From: Deltaproteobacteria bacterium | GTDB lineage: Bacteria; Desulfobacterota; Syntrophia; Syntrophales; Smithellaceae | Reading direction: 5' to 3' | Length of the DNA stretch: 16,394 nucleotides | Assembly (NCBI GenBank): GCA_011046295.1 | Contig: DSAV01000050.1 | Span: 1-16,394, forward strand | Shown here: one piece after another, positions 1-6,520 of the stretch | Layout of the letters: every line of letters begins with the position of its first letter | How positions within the stretch are numbered: position 1 is the first letter of the stretch | Translations under genes and position numbers: made by a program | The notes under the pieces: generated by a model | What the model was told of the DNA's origin: nothing | The model's database searches: none | Seen by the model: only the letters and a program-made list of their open reading frames with translations

Positions 1-2
1 AC

Positions 3-236
3 GCGGTAGTAAGAAGCCTGGAAATCATCGGCGAAGCCGCAAGAAACATACCTGATGAATTGCGGCAACAATACAAGGATATCCCCTGGAAAAGAATGGC
101 GGGCATGCGCGATAAACTTATTCACGGATATTTTGGCGTTGATTATGAATCTGTTTGGGCTGTGGCCACCGAGCGCATACCTGAATTAAAAAAACCCCTC
201 CAAAAAATGATCAAAGAACAATCCGGCAAAGGATAA
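3..236 (+). CDS. hepT: HepT-like ribonuclease toxin (DUF86), C-terminal fragment
   Basis: The first 77 codons of the window read as the C-terminal part of a HepT/DUF86 protein; the start lies before the left edge. The visible part is helical and contains the signature R-x4-H-x-Y (R36, H41 and Y43 of the fragment, in RDKLIHGYF). In known HepT proteins this is the ribonuclease active site, and its tyrosine is the residue adenylylated by the partner antitoxin MntA, a minimal nucleotidyltransferase. The typical IGEAARNIP segment precedes it. All three motif residues are present, so the toxin looks catalytically intact as far as it can be seen. The partner mntA is not downstream and, if present, would lie to the left of the window. 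Family assignment is firm; activity is inferred. Confidence 0.88.
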   Translation, partial: AVVRSLEIIGEAARNIPDELRQQYKDIPWKRMAGMRDKLIHGYFGVDYESVWAVATERIPELKKPLQKMIKEQSGKG

Positions 237-415
237 ATACTGCCGCAAGTGATTTTTTATATCATTACCTTTAAACTGTTTGGTTTGCCGTTTACCACGT
301 AAGGGGTATGAAGGATAAAAATCATTTTTTTATGTTAACGCTTTTTGCGCGAATAATATGAAAAATACTAAATCGAATTCAGGCGAATGAGAAAAAACAT
401 CCGGAGGCTTATAAA

Positions 416-793
416 ATGATCGGCGAAATAGTATTGGTCCTCTTGTTTGTCATGTTCTTAACAGCAGGTGTGAAAGTTGTATCGGAATATCAAAGAATCG
501 CCGTATTCAGACTGGGGAGATATTTCGGCATAAAAGGTCCGGGGCTGATTGTAATCATACCAATCATTGATAAATGTTATAAATTTTCTATTGGCGATTA
601 CGGTCAGCTAATCGGCGACAACACAGGAAAATTCAAAGAGGCGGAAGTGCCAGTTGAATATAACACAAAAATTCATGTTGGTTCACAAATAAAAATCAGC
701 GGCTTTTCCAACAACAAAATCCAGGTAACATTAGATGACGATCAAGGACGAAGAATCAGATGTGAAAAATGCGGCCATGAAATGAGAATATAG
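416..793 (+). CDS. Small slipin-N-terminus / NfeD-like OB-fold membrane protein with C-terminal Cys pair
   Basis: A 125-residue protein with a good ribosome binding site (CCGGAGG, 10 bases before ATG). Residues 3-20 form one hydrophobic segment. Residues 21-58 (VVSEYQRIAVFRLGRYFGIKGPGL...PIID) match the start of slipin/stomatin SPFH proteins very closely, but the rest of the SPFH domain is missing. Residues about 60-108 instead look like a small beta-barrel resembling the OB-fold tail of NfeD proteins, which normally partner slipins. The C-terminus ends with C-x2-C (CEKCGHEMRI), which could be half of a zinc site. The protein thus looks like a compact fusion of the membrane anchor of one partner and the soluble domain of the other. 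Function is unknown; a role at the membrane is inferred. It could also be a decayed slipin, but the clean frame and intact end argue against this. Confidence 0.75.
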   Translation: MIGEIVLVLLFVMFLTAGVKVVSEYQRIAVFRLGRYFGIKGPGLIVIIPIIDKCYKFSIGDYGQLIGDNTGKFKEAEVPVEYNTKIHVGSQIKISGFSNNKIQVTLDDDQGRRIRCEKCGHEMRI

Positions 794-836
794 CCTACGC
801 GTATTTCTAATTTTTTATTGAAAGGATTGCAAGCAA

Positions 837-1202
837 ATGAAAGTTCTCACCATATTCTACATACTTAACGCGATGCTGTTGCTGTTGCATGAAATCGAAT
901 CCGCTTATGAAAAAGAATGGGAAATACTCAAAATCCCCGGCAAGATAACTTTTTTCCTGATATTGCATATACCCATAATATTGTTAATATTTTACGGTTT
1001 ATTAGAAATTGAAAAGCTCTCTCCAATCGGTTTGTGGCTGGGCGTAATAACTGGAATCGGAGGGGTAATTCCATTTTTGGTTCACAAGATATTGGTGAAA
1101 CGTAAAGAGAGCTTCAATTTGCCGATATCCAATATCATTATATACTCGAACATCATAACAGGTATTGTAACTATTATTTTATCGGCGCGTCTCCTCGCCT
1201 GA
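837..1202 (+). CDS. Small four-helix integral membrane protein (DUF6713-like)
   Basis: This 121-residue protein is almost entirely membrane-embedded, with about four hydrophobic segments near residues 2-18, 36-58, 65-85 and 98-119. Between the first two is the polar stretch HEIESAYEKEWE (residues 18-29), a recognisable signature of a small uncharacterised membrane family, which I believe is DUF6713. The clustered His/Glu residues at the membrane surface could bind a metal or substrate, but this is speculation. A GAAAGGA motif about 9 bases before the ATG serves as ribosome binding site. It lies 43 bp after the slipin-like gene and 12 bp before the acetyltransferase, so the three may be co-transcribed. 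No function can be assigned. Confidence 0.75.
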   Translation: MKVLTIFYILNAMLLLLHEIESAYEKEWEILKIPGKITFFLILHIPIILLIFYGLLEIEKLSPIGLWLGVITGIGGVIPFLVHKILVKRKESFNLPISNIIIYSNIITGIVTIILSARLLA

Positions 1203-1214
1203 AAATTACGCAAG

Positions 1215-1760
1215 ATGAATAACCTGATTATTACCCAAGCACAAAAAGAAGATTTGCCTGCTATCCTTGATATTCAGAAAAAAGCATTTCTGGAAGTAGC
1301 CAGAATTTTTCATCTGAAAACCATGCCCCAGATAGAGCAGACGCTCGAGAGCATCAGGGATGAATTTGATAAATGGATTTTTTTGAATGCATCATTAATC
1401 AATTTACAATCAGCAAAAGAACTGGATTCCCGCTTTCGCGGGAATGACACCCTGCGTATGCCGGGCGGGAATGACACTTGTGCAAAAATAGTAGGCTCTG
1501 TGCGCGCTTATTGCAAAGATGGAACCTGCTACATCCACAGGCTGGTCGTCCTGCCCGAATATCAAAATAATGGAATCGGTAAGGCATTGATGTCTGAAGT
1601 CGAAAAAATGTTTAAAGACAAAGTAACTCGATATGAATTATTCACCGGCTCGCAGGATCATAGAAACCTGTATTTGTACAAAAGATTGGGCTACAAGACT
1701 TTCAAAACAGAAAAGCATAACAAAGAAATATCCTTTGTATATATGCGAAAAAGCGTGTAA
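1215..1760 (+). CDS. GNAT-family N-acetyltransferase with an in-frame repeat insertion
   Basis: A 181-residue GCN5-related acetyltransferase. The N-terminus (LIITQAQKEDLPAILDIQKKAF) is the usual first strand and helix. The acetyl-CoA pyrophosphate loop is Q117-x-x-G-x-G122, followed by the GKALMSEVEKMF helix, and the C-terminus has the typical LYKRLGYK...Y-M ending. The acceptor substrate cannot be told. Residues about 70-88 (LDSRFRGNDT...GGNDT) are not part of the fold. They are translated from a palindromic genomic repeat inserted in frame between the helix-2 region and the strand KIVGSVRAY, a surface-loop position, so the enzyme may still fold. The start is the first ATG of the frame and has only a weak ribosome binding site. 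Confidence 0.85.
   Translation: MNNLIITQAQKEDLPAILDIQKKAFLEVARIFHLKTMPQIEQTLESIRDEFDKWIFLNASLINLQSAKELDSRFRGNDTLRMPGGNDTCAKIVGSVRAYCKDGTCYIHRLVVLPEYQNNGIGKALMSEVEKMFKDKVTRYELFTGSQDHRNLYLYKRLGYKTFKTEKHNKEISFVYMRKSV
1424..1477. repeat. ATTCCCGC-type palindromic repeat inserted in a coding region
   Basis: Positions 1426-1445 form a perfect inverted repeat: ATTCCCGC, a four-base loop TTTC, then GCGGGAAT. The right arm plus tail, GCGGGAATGACAC (1438-1450), recurs exactly at 1465-1477, 27 bases on. This keeps the frame and gives GNDT twice in the protein. The ATTCCC-Nx-GGGAAT layout is like the dRS3-type and other dispersed GGGAAT palindromes known from several bacterial genomes. That it is a dispersed repeat in this genome is inferred, since only one locus is visible here. 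Confidence 0.8.
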
Positions 1761-1866
1761 AATCAGCCTCAAGTAGAGAATAAATATAATTTCCGGAAAA
1801 GCACTATCTTTGTCAAACCTTTTTCTGCTGTAGCAAATATTTGTTTTCTATAAAGAAAGAGAAATA

Positions 1867-3456
1867 ATGTCTCCAGAATTATTTGTAATTATTTATGATT
1901 TAATCCTTTTTACCGCTTTTGCAGTGGTCACGTGGATTGTCGTGGTCAGCTGGCGCTGGCGCAGTGCTCCCGGTTCCAAAGCCCTGATGATCATGATGAG
2001 CGGCATGGGTTTTTGGACATTATGTTACGCCCTTCATCTTTCCACCGTTTTCCGCCCCGAACCTTATTTCTGGTCAAAGCTCATGTTTTTGGGCGTGGTC
2101 ATGGTGCCTGCGGGGTTTCTGGTATGGGCTTCGCGCTACACCAAATACGACGGCTGGATTAACAGGCTCACCATCGGCCTGCTCTTTATCGAACCGGTTG
2201 TTTTCAACATAATCGTCTGGACCGACCCCTGGCACAAATGGTTTTCCGGCAATTTTACCGCAACCGGAATTCTGGGCATAGCTTTCTGGCTGCACAGCTT
2301 TTATTCCTATACATTGCTGGCCATTGGCGGCGTGATGCTTTTTCTTAACTGGCTGCACGTTCATCACCTACACCAGAAACAGGCGCTGCTGGTTTTGCTG
2401 GCATTGCCGCTTGCCTGCACCGCCAATCTGATTTCTATCTTCGGGCTCACGCCTTTTAAGGGACTTGATTTCTCGCCTTTAGGTTTTCTTGCCGCAGGGA
2501 TCATTTTTACTTACGCGCAGTTGCGCCATCATCTTTTCGATCTTGTCCCTCTTGCACGAAACATAGTGTTTGAATATATGCGTACGGGTATAGTTGTTCT
2601 GGATGAGCGGAATCGCATACTGGATATAAATAAGACGGGAGAGAAATTAATGGGAACAACAATCGGCATCTCTCTGGGCAAAGATATCGCCGCTATACTG
2701 CCTGAACAGCAGGAATCACTTTCACAGATTACCGCAAAAAAAGAAGCCCGCCTGGAATTTATAGCCAGGAATCCGGAAGAAAAAAATATAGAAATATCTT
2801 CCAATATTCTCTACGACAGCCAACGCCAGTCTTACGGGAAAGTAATCGCACTGCGCGATATCACCGATATGAAGCAAACTGAAAACGCGTTGAGAAGAAC
2901 AAACGAAAACCTGTCCCAAAAAATCGCGGAAATAGAAGCCTTGCAGATAAAATTGAAGGAAGAAGCGATACGCGATCATCTCACCGGCCTTTACAACAGA
3001 AGATTTCTGCAGGAAACCTTAAACCGTGAAATCGCGCATGCGGATCGCGCGCGTGTGCCGCTCGGCTTGGCGATGATTGATCTGGATCATTTTAAAAATA
3101 TTAACGATACCTACGGACACACGCTGGGAGATCTTTTTTTAACCAGCCTCTCGAGACTGCTCGACCAAAAGACGCGCAGCACTGATGTCTGCTGCCGCTA
3201 TGGCGGAGAAGAATTTGTCATCGTCATGCCCACCGCTTCTCTGGAAGAAGCAGCGCAGCGTGTCGATCAATTGCGTGTTGAATTCGGCAAAATCAAAATT
3301 GAAACAGGGAAAAAGGAAGTAAGCGTTACATTATCGGCGGGAGTGGCCTGCTATCCTCTGCATGGCGATAACGATAAAAGCCTGCTGGATGCCGCCGACC
3401 GCGCTCTTTACACGGCCAAAGCAAAAGGACGCAACCGCGTTGTTGTGGCTAAATAA
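1867..3456 (+). CDS. 7TM-PAS-GGDEF membrane diguanylate cyclase
   Basis: A 529-residue membrane protein predicted to make cyclic di-GMP from two GTP. Residues about 8-225 hold seven hydrophobic segments with the conserved pattern of the N-terminal 7TM sensor region of histidine kinases (FWTLCYALHLS, W-KLMFLG, YTKYDGW). Residues about 232-335 are a PAS domain (GIVVLDERNRILDINKTGEKLMG ... ALRDITDMKQ). A coiled coil at about 336-366 links it to the cyclase domain, which starts at DHLTGLYNRR (369). The active-site loop is G446-G-E-E-F450, an active GGEEF variant. An intact product-inhibition site, R437-S-T-D440, sits five residues before it. The ligand is unknown. A 106-bp gap separates it from the upstream gene. 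The tautomerase gene follows after 25 bp, so they may be co-transcribed. Confidence 0.93.
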   Translation: MSPELFVIIYDLILFTAFAVVTWIVVVSWRWRSAPGSKALMIMMSGMGFWTLCYALHLSTVFRPEPYFWSKLMFLGVVMVPAGFLVWASRYTKYDGWINRLTIGLLFIEPVVFNIIVWTDPWHKWFSGNFTATGILGIAFWLHSFYSYTLLAIGGVMLFLNWLHVHHLHQKQALLVLLALPLACTANLISIFGLTPFKGLDFSPLGFLAAGIIFTYAQLRHHLFDLVPLARNIVFEYMRTGIVVLDERNRILDINKTGEKLMGTTIGISLGKDIAAILPEQQESLSQITAKKEARLEFIARNPEEKNIEISSNILYDSQRQSYGKVIALRDITDMKQTENALRRTNENLSQKIAEIEALQIKLKEEAIRDHLTGLYNRRFLQETLNREIAHADRARVPLGLAMIDLDHFKNINDTYGHTLGDLFLTSLSRLLDQKTRSTDVCCRYGGEEFVIVMPTASLEEAAQRVDQLRVEFGKIKIETGKKEVSVTLSAGVACYPLHGDNDKSLLDAADRALYTAKAKGRNRVVVAK

Positions 3457-3481
3457 TATTAATCGACTAAAGGAGCAAACA

Positions 3482-3715
3482 ATGCCCCACATTATTGTAA
3501 AACTCTATCCGGGTAGATCAGAAGAGCAAAAAAAAGAACTCGCGGAAAAAATCGCCGAGGACGTTGTCGCTATCGCTAAATGCGAAGAAAAAACAGTTTC
3601 CGTCGCTTTTGAAGAAATCCTGCCGGAAGATTGGCCACAAAAAGTTTACAAGCCTGATATCCTGAACAAGCAAAATAATCTTTACAAAAAACCGGGATAC
3701 AATCCTTTTAAATAG
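3482..3715 (+). CDS. pptA: 4-oxalocrotonate tautomerase family protein, PptA-like
   Basis: A 77-residue tautomerase-superfamily subunit. After removal of Met the chain starts with Pro (MPHIIVKLYPGR), the N-terminal proline that acts as catalytic base in this superfamily. Overall length and the C-terminal KKPGY match the E. coli PptA (YdcE) group rather than the 62-residue classic 4-OT. The ATG at 3482 is chosen because AAAGGAG precedes it by seven bases. The reading frame stays open further upstream, but that part overlaps the diguanylate cyclase gene and would bury the catalytic proline. The natural substrate is unknown; enol-keto tautomerisation is inferred from the family. Confidence 0.88.
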   Translation: MPHIIVKLYPGRSEEQKKELAEKIAEDVVAIAKCEEKTVSVAFEEILPEDWPQKVYKPDILNKQNNLYKKPGYNPFK

Positions 3716-3744
3716 CTCACAAATAAGTTTTAGGGAGTAAAAAA

Positions 3745-4563
3745 ATGCCTTATTCGGAAATTTTATTAAATATAGAAAACAGTATCGCGACAATTACGCT
3801 TAACAGGCCACAGGCGATGAACAGCTGGACACAGCAGATGGCGCGCGAAATGGGCGCGGCGCTTCTTTCATTGGATAGAGACGATTCCGTGCGCGCCATC
3901 GTGATAACCGGAGCCGGAAAAGCGTTTTGCGCGGGCGCTGATTTAAGCGGTGATGTCACTTTCAAAATTGGTGAGGCGGAAGATGAAGAAACCAGGCGCG
4001 CTTCTCTGGCCTTTCCCACCGTGATGCCCTGGCAGATAAGAAAACCGGTAATCGCGGCGATTAACGGGCACGCCATCGGCGTGGGAATTACCTTTGCCCT
4101 GAACTGCGATATACGTTTTGTCGCCAAAGACGCGAAGATTCAATTCGCGTTTGTGCGCCGCGGAATAACGCCGGAACTTTCTTCTCATGTTATTGTGCCG
4201 CGCGTGGCTGGTTTTTCGCGCGCGGCGGATTTAATGCTTACCGGCAGAATGATTAGCGGAGATGAACTTGCCGAAATGGGGCTGGCATCAAAAGCGCTTG
4301 GCGCGGATGATGTTTTGCCCGCGGCGCTGGCGCTCGCCCGTGAGTTCCATAAAGCCGCGCCCGTATCCGTGGCCATATCTAAAAGACTTTTGTGGGATTC
4401 TCTTACATCTTCAGTAGCCGATGTTGACGCGAAGGAATTTAAAATATTCGAATGGGTATGCAACAAACCCGACGCGCAGGAAGGAATAGATTCTTTTCTG
4501 CAAAAACGTGGTCCAAAATGGAAAATGTCGGTCACGCGTGATTTTCCGGATATTTATGATTAA
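3745..4563 (+). CDS. Crotonase-family enoyl-CoA hydratase/isomerase
   Basis: A 272-residue protein of the enoyl-CoA hydratase/isomerase superfamily. The CoA-thioester oxyanion-hole segments are both readable: A63-G-A-D-L67 (in KAFCAGADL) and G108-H-A-I-G-V-G114. The following segment, FVRRGITPELSS with E144, resembles the subgroup having F-x-R-x-G-x-x-P-E rather than the classic Q-P-E-I-x-L-G hydratases. Only one clear acid/base glutamate is visible, so isomerase or another crotonase reaction is as likely as hydration. TAGGGAG lies about eight bases before the ATG. It follows the tautomerase by 29 bp in the same direction. No other beta-oxidation genes are in the window, so the pathway (fatty or aromatic acyl-CoA) is not determined. 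Confidence 0.88.
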   Translation: MPYSEILLNIENSIATITLNRPQAMNSWTQQMAREMGAALLSLDRDDSVRAIVITGAGKAFCAGADLSGDVTFKIGEAEDEETRRASLAFPTVMPWQIRKPVIAAINGHAIGVGITFALNCDIRFVAKDAKIQFAFVRRGITPELSSHVIVPRVAGFSRAADLMLTGRMISGDELAEMGLASKALGADDVLPAALALAREFHKAAPVSVAISKRLLWDSLTSSVADVDAKEFKIFEWVCNKPDAQEGIDSFLQKRGPKWKMSVTRDFPDIYD

Positions 4564-4569
4564 AATTAA

Positions 4570-4785
4570 TTACGGTTTTTTCTGAGGACCAAGCCAGGGC
4601 CTGGTATTGTCCAGAAGATAATCGTCGCTGCATTCCACCATACATTCCAGGCAAAGATGAACCATCATCTGGCTTTCGATATGCCGGACAATCAGCAATC
4701 TTTCCGCATTATGGCTGCAACAAAAACATTTGTCGGGCATGTCTTTTTCATGAAAACGATAGCTGTCTTCATCGTAATATTTCAT
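4570..4785 (-). CDS. Small putative zinc-binding protein with two CxxC motifs
   Basis: A 71-residue soluble protein of unknown function. It has C20-F-C-C23 and C45-L-E-C48 (plus C52), spaced as in a small zinc finger or treble-clef; metal binding is inferred from the spacing. It ends in NTRPWLGPQKK. It is the last gene of the minus-strand series, 62 bp after the receiver-kinase gene, and ends only 6 bp from the stop of the convergent crotonase gene. No strong ribosome binding site precedes its ATG (GAGAA only). Its place at the end of the signalling operon hints at an output or adaptor role, but nothing in the sequence proves it. Confidence 0.7.
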   Translation of the reverse strand: MKYYDEDSYRFHEKDMPDKCFCCSHNAERLLIVRHIESQMMVHLCLECMVECSDDYLLDNTRPWLGPQKKP

Positions 4786-4847
4786 AGATATTCTCTCAAG
4801 TGATTCCGACTATAACCGAAATCATCTGTTTTTCAAACAGGAAAAAT

Positions 4848-5972
4848 TTATTTTTGATTATTTTTCGCGTTGATGTCGGCAGGAAATGTCAGGATGCACG
4901 TTGTCCCTTCATTTTCTTTGGACAATATTTCAATTCTGCCATGATGCGATTCCATTATTTTTTTACAAAAAGCCAAACCCAGTCCCGAACCTCTTTCCTT
5001 TTCATTTTTTCCTTTAACCCTGAAAAAAGGCTCACAGATAAAAGGTAGTTTGTCTTGCGGGATGCCGCATCCGCTGTCTGCCACTTTCACTGTGTTATAG
5101 TAGTTATCGCTTTGGATGCTGATGTCAATGGCGCCGCCTTCCGGCGTGTATTTTGTGGCGTTGCCGATCAAATTTGTAAAAACCCGCATAAGACTTTCTT
5201 CATCTCCCATTAATGGTGGCAAATTTCGGGAAATCTCTGTTTTGATGGTAATTCCTCTTTTTTGACAAAGTGGGGTCATTTCCTCAATCGCTCTTTTCAT
5301 AATTGATTCCAAATTTACTTTCTCTTTCTTCTGTAAAAACGTTCCGTCTCCAATCCGGCTGATATCCAGCCAGTGCTCAACCATTTCCTCCAGGTTCTGC
5401 AGCCGTTTGTTGCACCTTTCGATGATTTCTTTTACATCTTTATCGAATTTATCCGAGGCTATTTCCTTGAGCGTTTCAAAGTACTGGCGGACAACAACAA
5501 GCGGCGAACGCATTTCATGGCTGACAAAAGTGATGAAGTTTTTTTCCATCATCTCTTTTTCTTCTTTTAGTTTTTTTGCTTCGATTTTAAGCGCGCGGTG
5601 ATCAAGCGCCCTTTTGGTAATCGCCCGTAACTGGTCGGGACTGAAAGGCTTGGGCAGGTAATCATAGGCGCCTTTTTGCATGGCTTCCACCGCGGATAGA
5701 ATAGACGCGTAACCGGTAATCATGACGAGGATTATATCCGGTATATCCTTCGAAAGTATTTCCATAACTTCCATCCCGGACATGTTCGGCATCTTAAGAT
5801 CAACGAACGCCACATCCGGCATGTGTTCACGGGCGATCTTTATACCCTCGGCTCCATGCTCAGCGGTAAGAACTTCATAGCCGCTTTTTTCCAGAACCTG
5901 ACGGCAACCGTCGCGCAGAGGTTCTTCATCATCAATAATCAAAATTAACGGTTTGTCTGTTTTACCGGGCAT
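4848..5972 (-). CDS. Receiver-histidine kinase fusion (REC-HisKA-HATPase), soluble
   Basis: A 374-residue cytoplasmic two-component protein. Residues 8-125 are a receiver domain with acidic pocket D14/D15, phospho-acceptor D58, switch T86 and K108 of the KPF motif. A short coiled coil (about 126-145) leads to a HisKA domain with phospho-accepting H152 (FVSHEMRSPL). A GHKL ATPase domain follows, with N-box NLIGNATKYTP, G1 box ADSGCGIP and G2 box GSGLGLAF. There is no membrane segment or other sensor, so its input is probably phosphorylation of the N-terminal receiver. This architecture usually works as a relay or a kinase tuned by an upstream kinase. Its ATG lies two bases after the stop of the preceding receiver gene, so the two are translationally coupled. 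Confidence 0.93.
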   Translation of the reverse strand: MPGKTDKPLILIIDDEEPLRDGCRQVLEKSGYEVLTAEHGAEGIKIAREHMPDVAFVDLKMPNMSGMEVMEILSKDIPDIILVMITGYASILSAVEAMQKGAYDYLPKPFSPDQLRAITKRALDHRALKIEAKKLKEEKEMMEKNFITFVSHEMRSPLVVVRQYFETLKEIASDKFDKDVKEIIERCNKRLQNLEEMVEHWLDISRIGDGTFLQKKEKVNLESIMKRAIEEMTPLCQKRGITIKTEISRNLPPLMGDEESLMRVFTNLIGNATKYTPEGGAIDISIQSDNYYNTVKVADSGCGIPQDKLPFICEPFFRVKGKNEKERGSGLGLAFCKKIMESHHGRIEILSKENEGTTCILTFPADINAKNNQK

Positions 5973-5974
5973 TT

Positions 5975-6367
5975 TTATTTATCGCCTATTTCCTGAGCTA
6001 TAATACGCAGAAGTTCGTCGGCCTTGATTGGCTTGTGCAGCACGCGGTTTATCTTCGGAAATTCGGGAGGCGGCTCAAAAGAGCCGTACGGCCCCTGCAA
6101 ATCGACGGCACTGAGCATGAACAAAGGCGTGTCTTTTCCCGTATCGGTGGCTCTTATTTTATTGAGCACGGAAAAACCCTCGCCCCACGTCTCCATCATC
6201 ATATCGATAATTGCCAGATCGGGATTTATGGATTTCCACTTTTCCACGCCTGACTTGCCGTCTTCGGCCATAAATACTTCGTAACCGCCTTTTTCCAAAA
6301 TGAGTTTGGTCGCGAATAAAAAGTCCTTATCATCGTCTATGAGGAGTATTTTCTTCTTAACCGCCAT
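5975..6367 (-). CDS. Stand-alone receiver-domain protein
   Basis: A 130-residue single-domain response regulator with no output domain. It has acidic residues D11-D13, phospho-acceptor D55 (LAIIDMMME) and the conserved lysine in LHKPI. Between strand 4 and the lysine there is an unusually long loop (DLQGPYGSFEPPPEFPKINR). The same kind of extension occurs in the other lone receiver of this block (10120-10509), so the two are probably paralogues of one subfamily. GGAGG lies nine bases before the ATG. The gene is first in a two- or three-gene unit with the receiver-kinase and starts about 28 bases downstream of the predicted sigma-54 start of transcription. It likely shuttles phosphate between kinases. 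Confidence 0.92.
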   Translation of the reverse strand: MAVKKKILLIDDDKDFLFATKLILEKGGYEVFMAEDGKSGVEKWKSINPDLAIIDMMMETWGEGFSVLNKIRATDTGKDTPLFMLSAVDLQGPYGSFEPPPEFPKINRVLHKPIKADELLRIIAQEIGDK

Positions 6368-6405
6368 GATTAATTACCTCCGTAACGCTTTTATTACTTT
6401 ACAAG

Positions 6406-6422
6406 AGCAAAGATAGTGCCAG
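6406..6422 (-). promoter_or_regulatory. Sigma-54 promoter of the receiver / receiver-kinase operon
   Basis: Read on the minus strand this is CTGGCACTATCTTTGCT. It matches the sigma-54 consensus YTGGCAC-N5-TTGCW in full, with the invariant GG and GC exactly ten bases apart. The expected start of transcription is near 6395, giving a leader of about 28 bases before the ATG at 6367. It is intergenic, downstream of the NtrC-type gene. Confidence 0.87.
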
Positions 6423-6482
6423 ATTACAAGTATGTGAATTAATTTGATTTGTTGCTGTTATCGCTTATGGAAAATGATTTAT

Positions 6483-6497
6483 GGGGCAAAATACCCC
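6483..6497. promoter_or_regulatory. Palindromic upstream activator site (GGGGCAAAATACCCC)
   Basis: An inverted repeat GGGG-N7-CCCC centred on 6490, about 95 bases upstream of the predicted sigma-54 start. A copy differing at one base of fifteen sits at the same relative place before the fdh operon (14568-14582). Position, symmetry and repetition fit an enhancer site for an NtrC-type activator, most likely the one encoded next door. The binding protein is inferred. Confidence 0.78.
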
Positions 6498-6520
6498 TTG
6501 TTGTGAGTTATTTCTAAAAG

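Noticed and set aside
303..314. GGGGTATGAAGG upstream of the slipin-like gene as a third activator site
   Set aside because: Only one half of the palindrome is present, and no GG-N10-GC promoter follows on the plus strand.
1399..1587. Minus-strand 62-residue open frame across the GNAT gene
   Set aside because: It is the reverse reading of the palindromic repeat inside a well-supported plus-strand gene.
3362..3481. Long start of the tautomerase gene inside the diguanylate cyclase gene
   Set aside because: It would bury the catalytic N-terminal proline; the ATG at 3482 has its own AAAGGAG and gives the family's usual length.
6483..6497. GGGG/CCCC hairpin as terminator of the NtrC-type gene
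   Set aside because: A four-pair stem with a seven-base loop and no following U-tract is too weak; the shared copy before fdh points to a protein-binding site.
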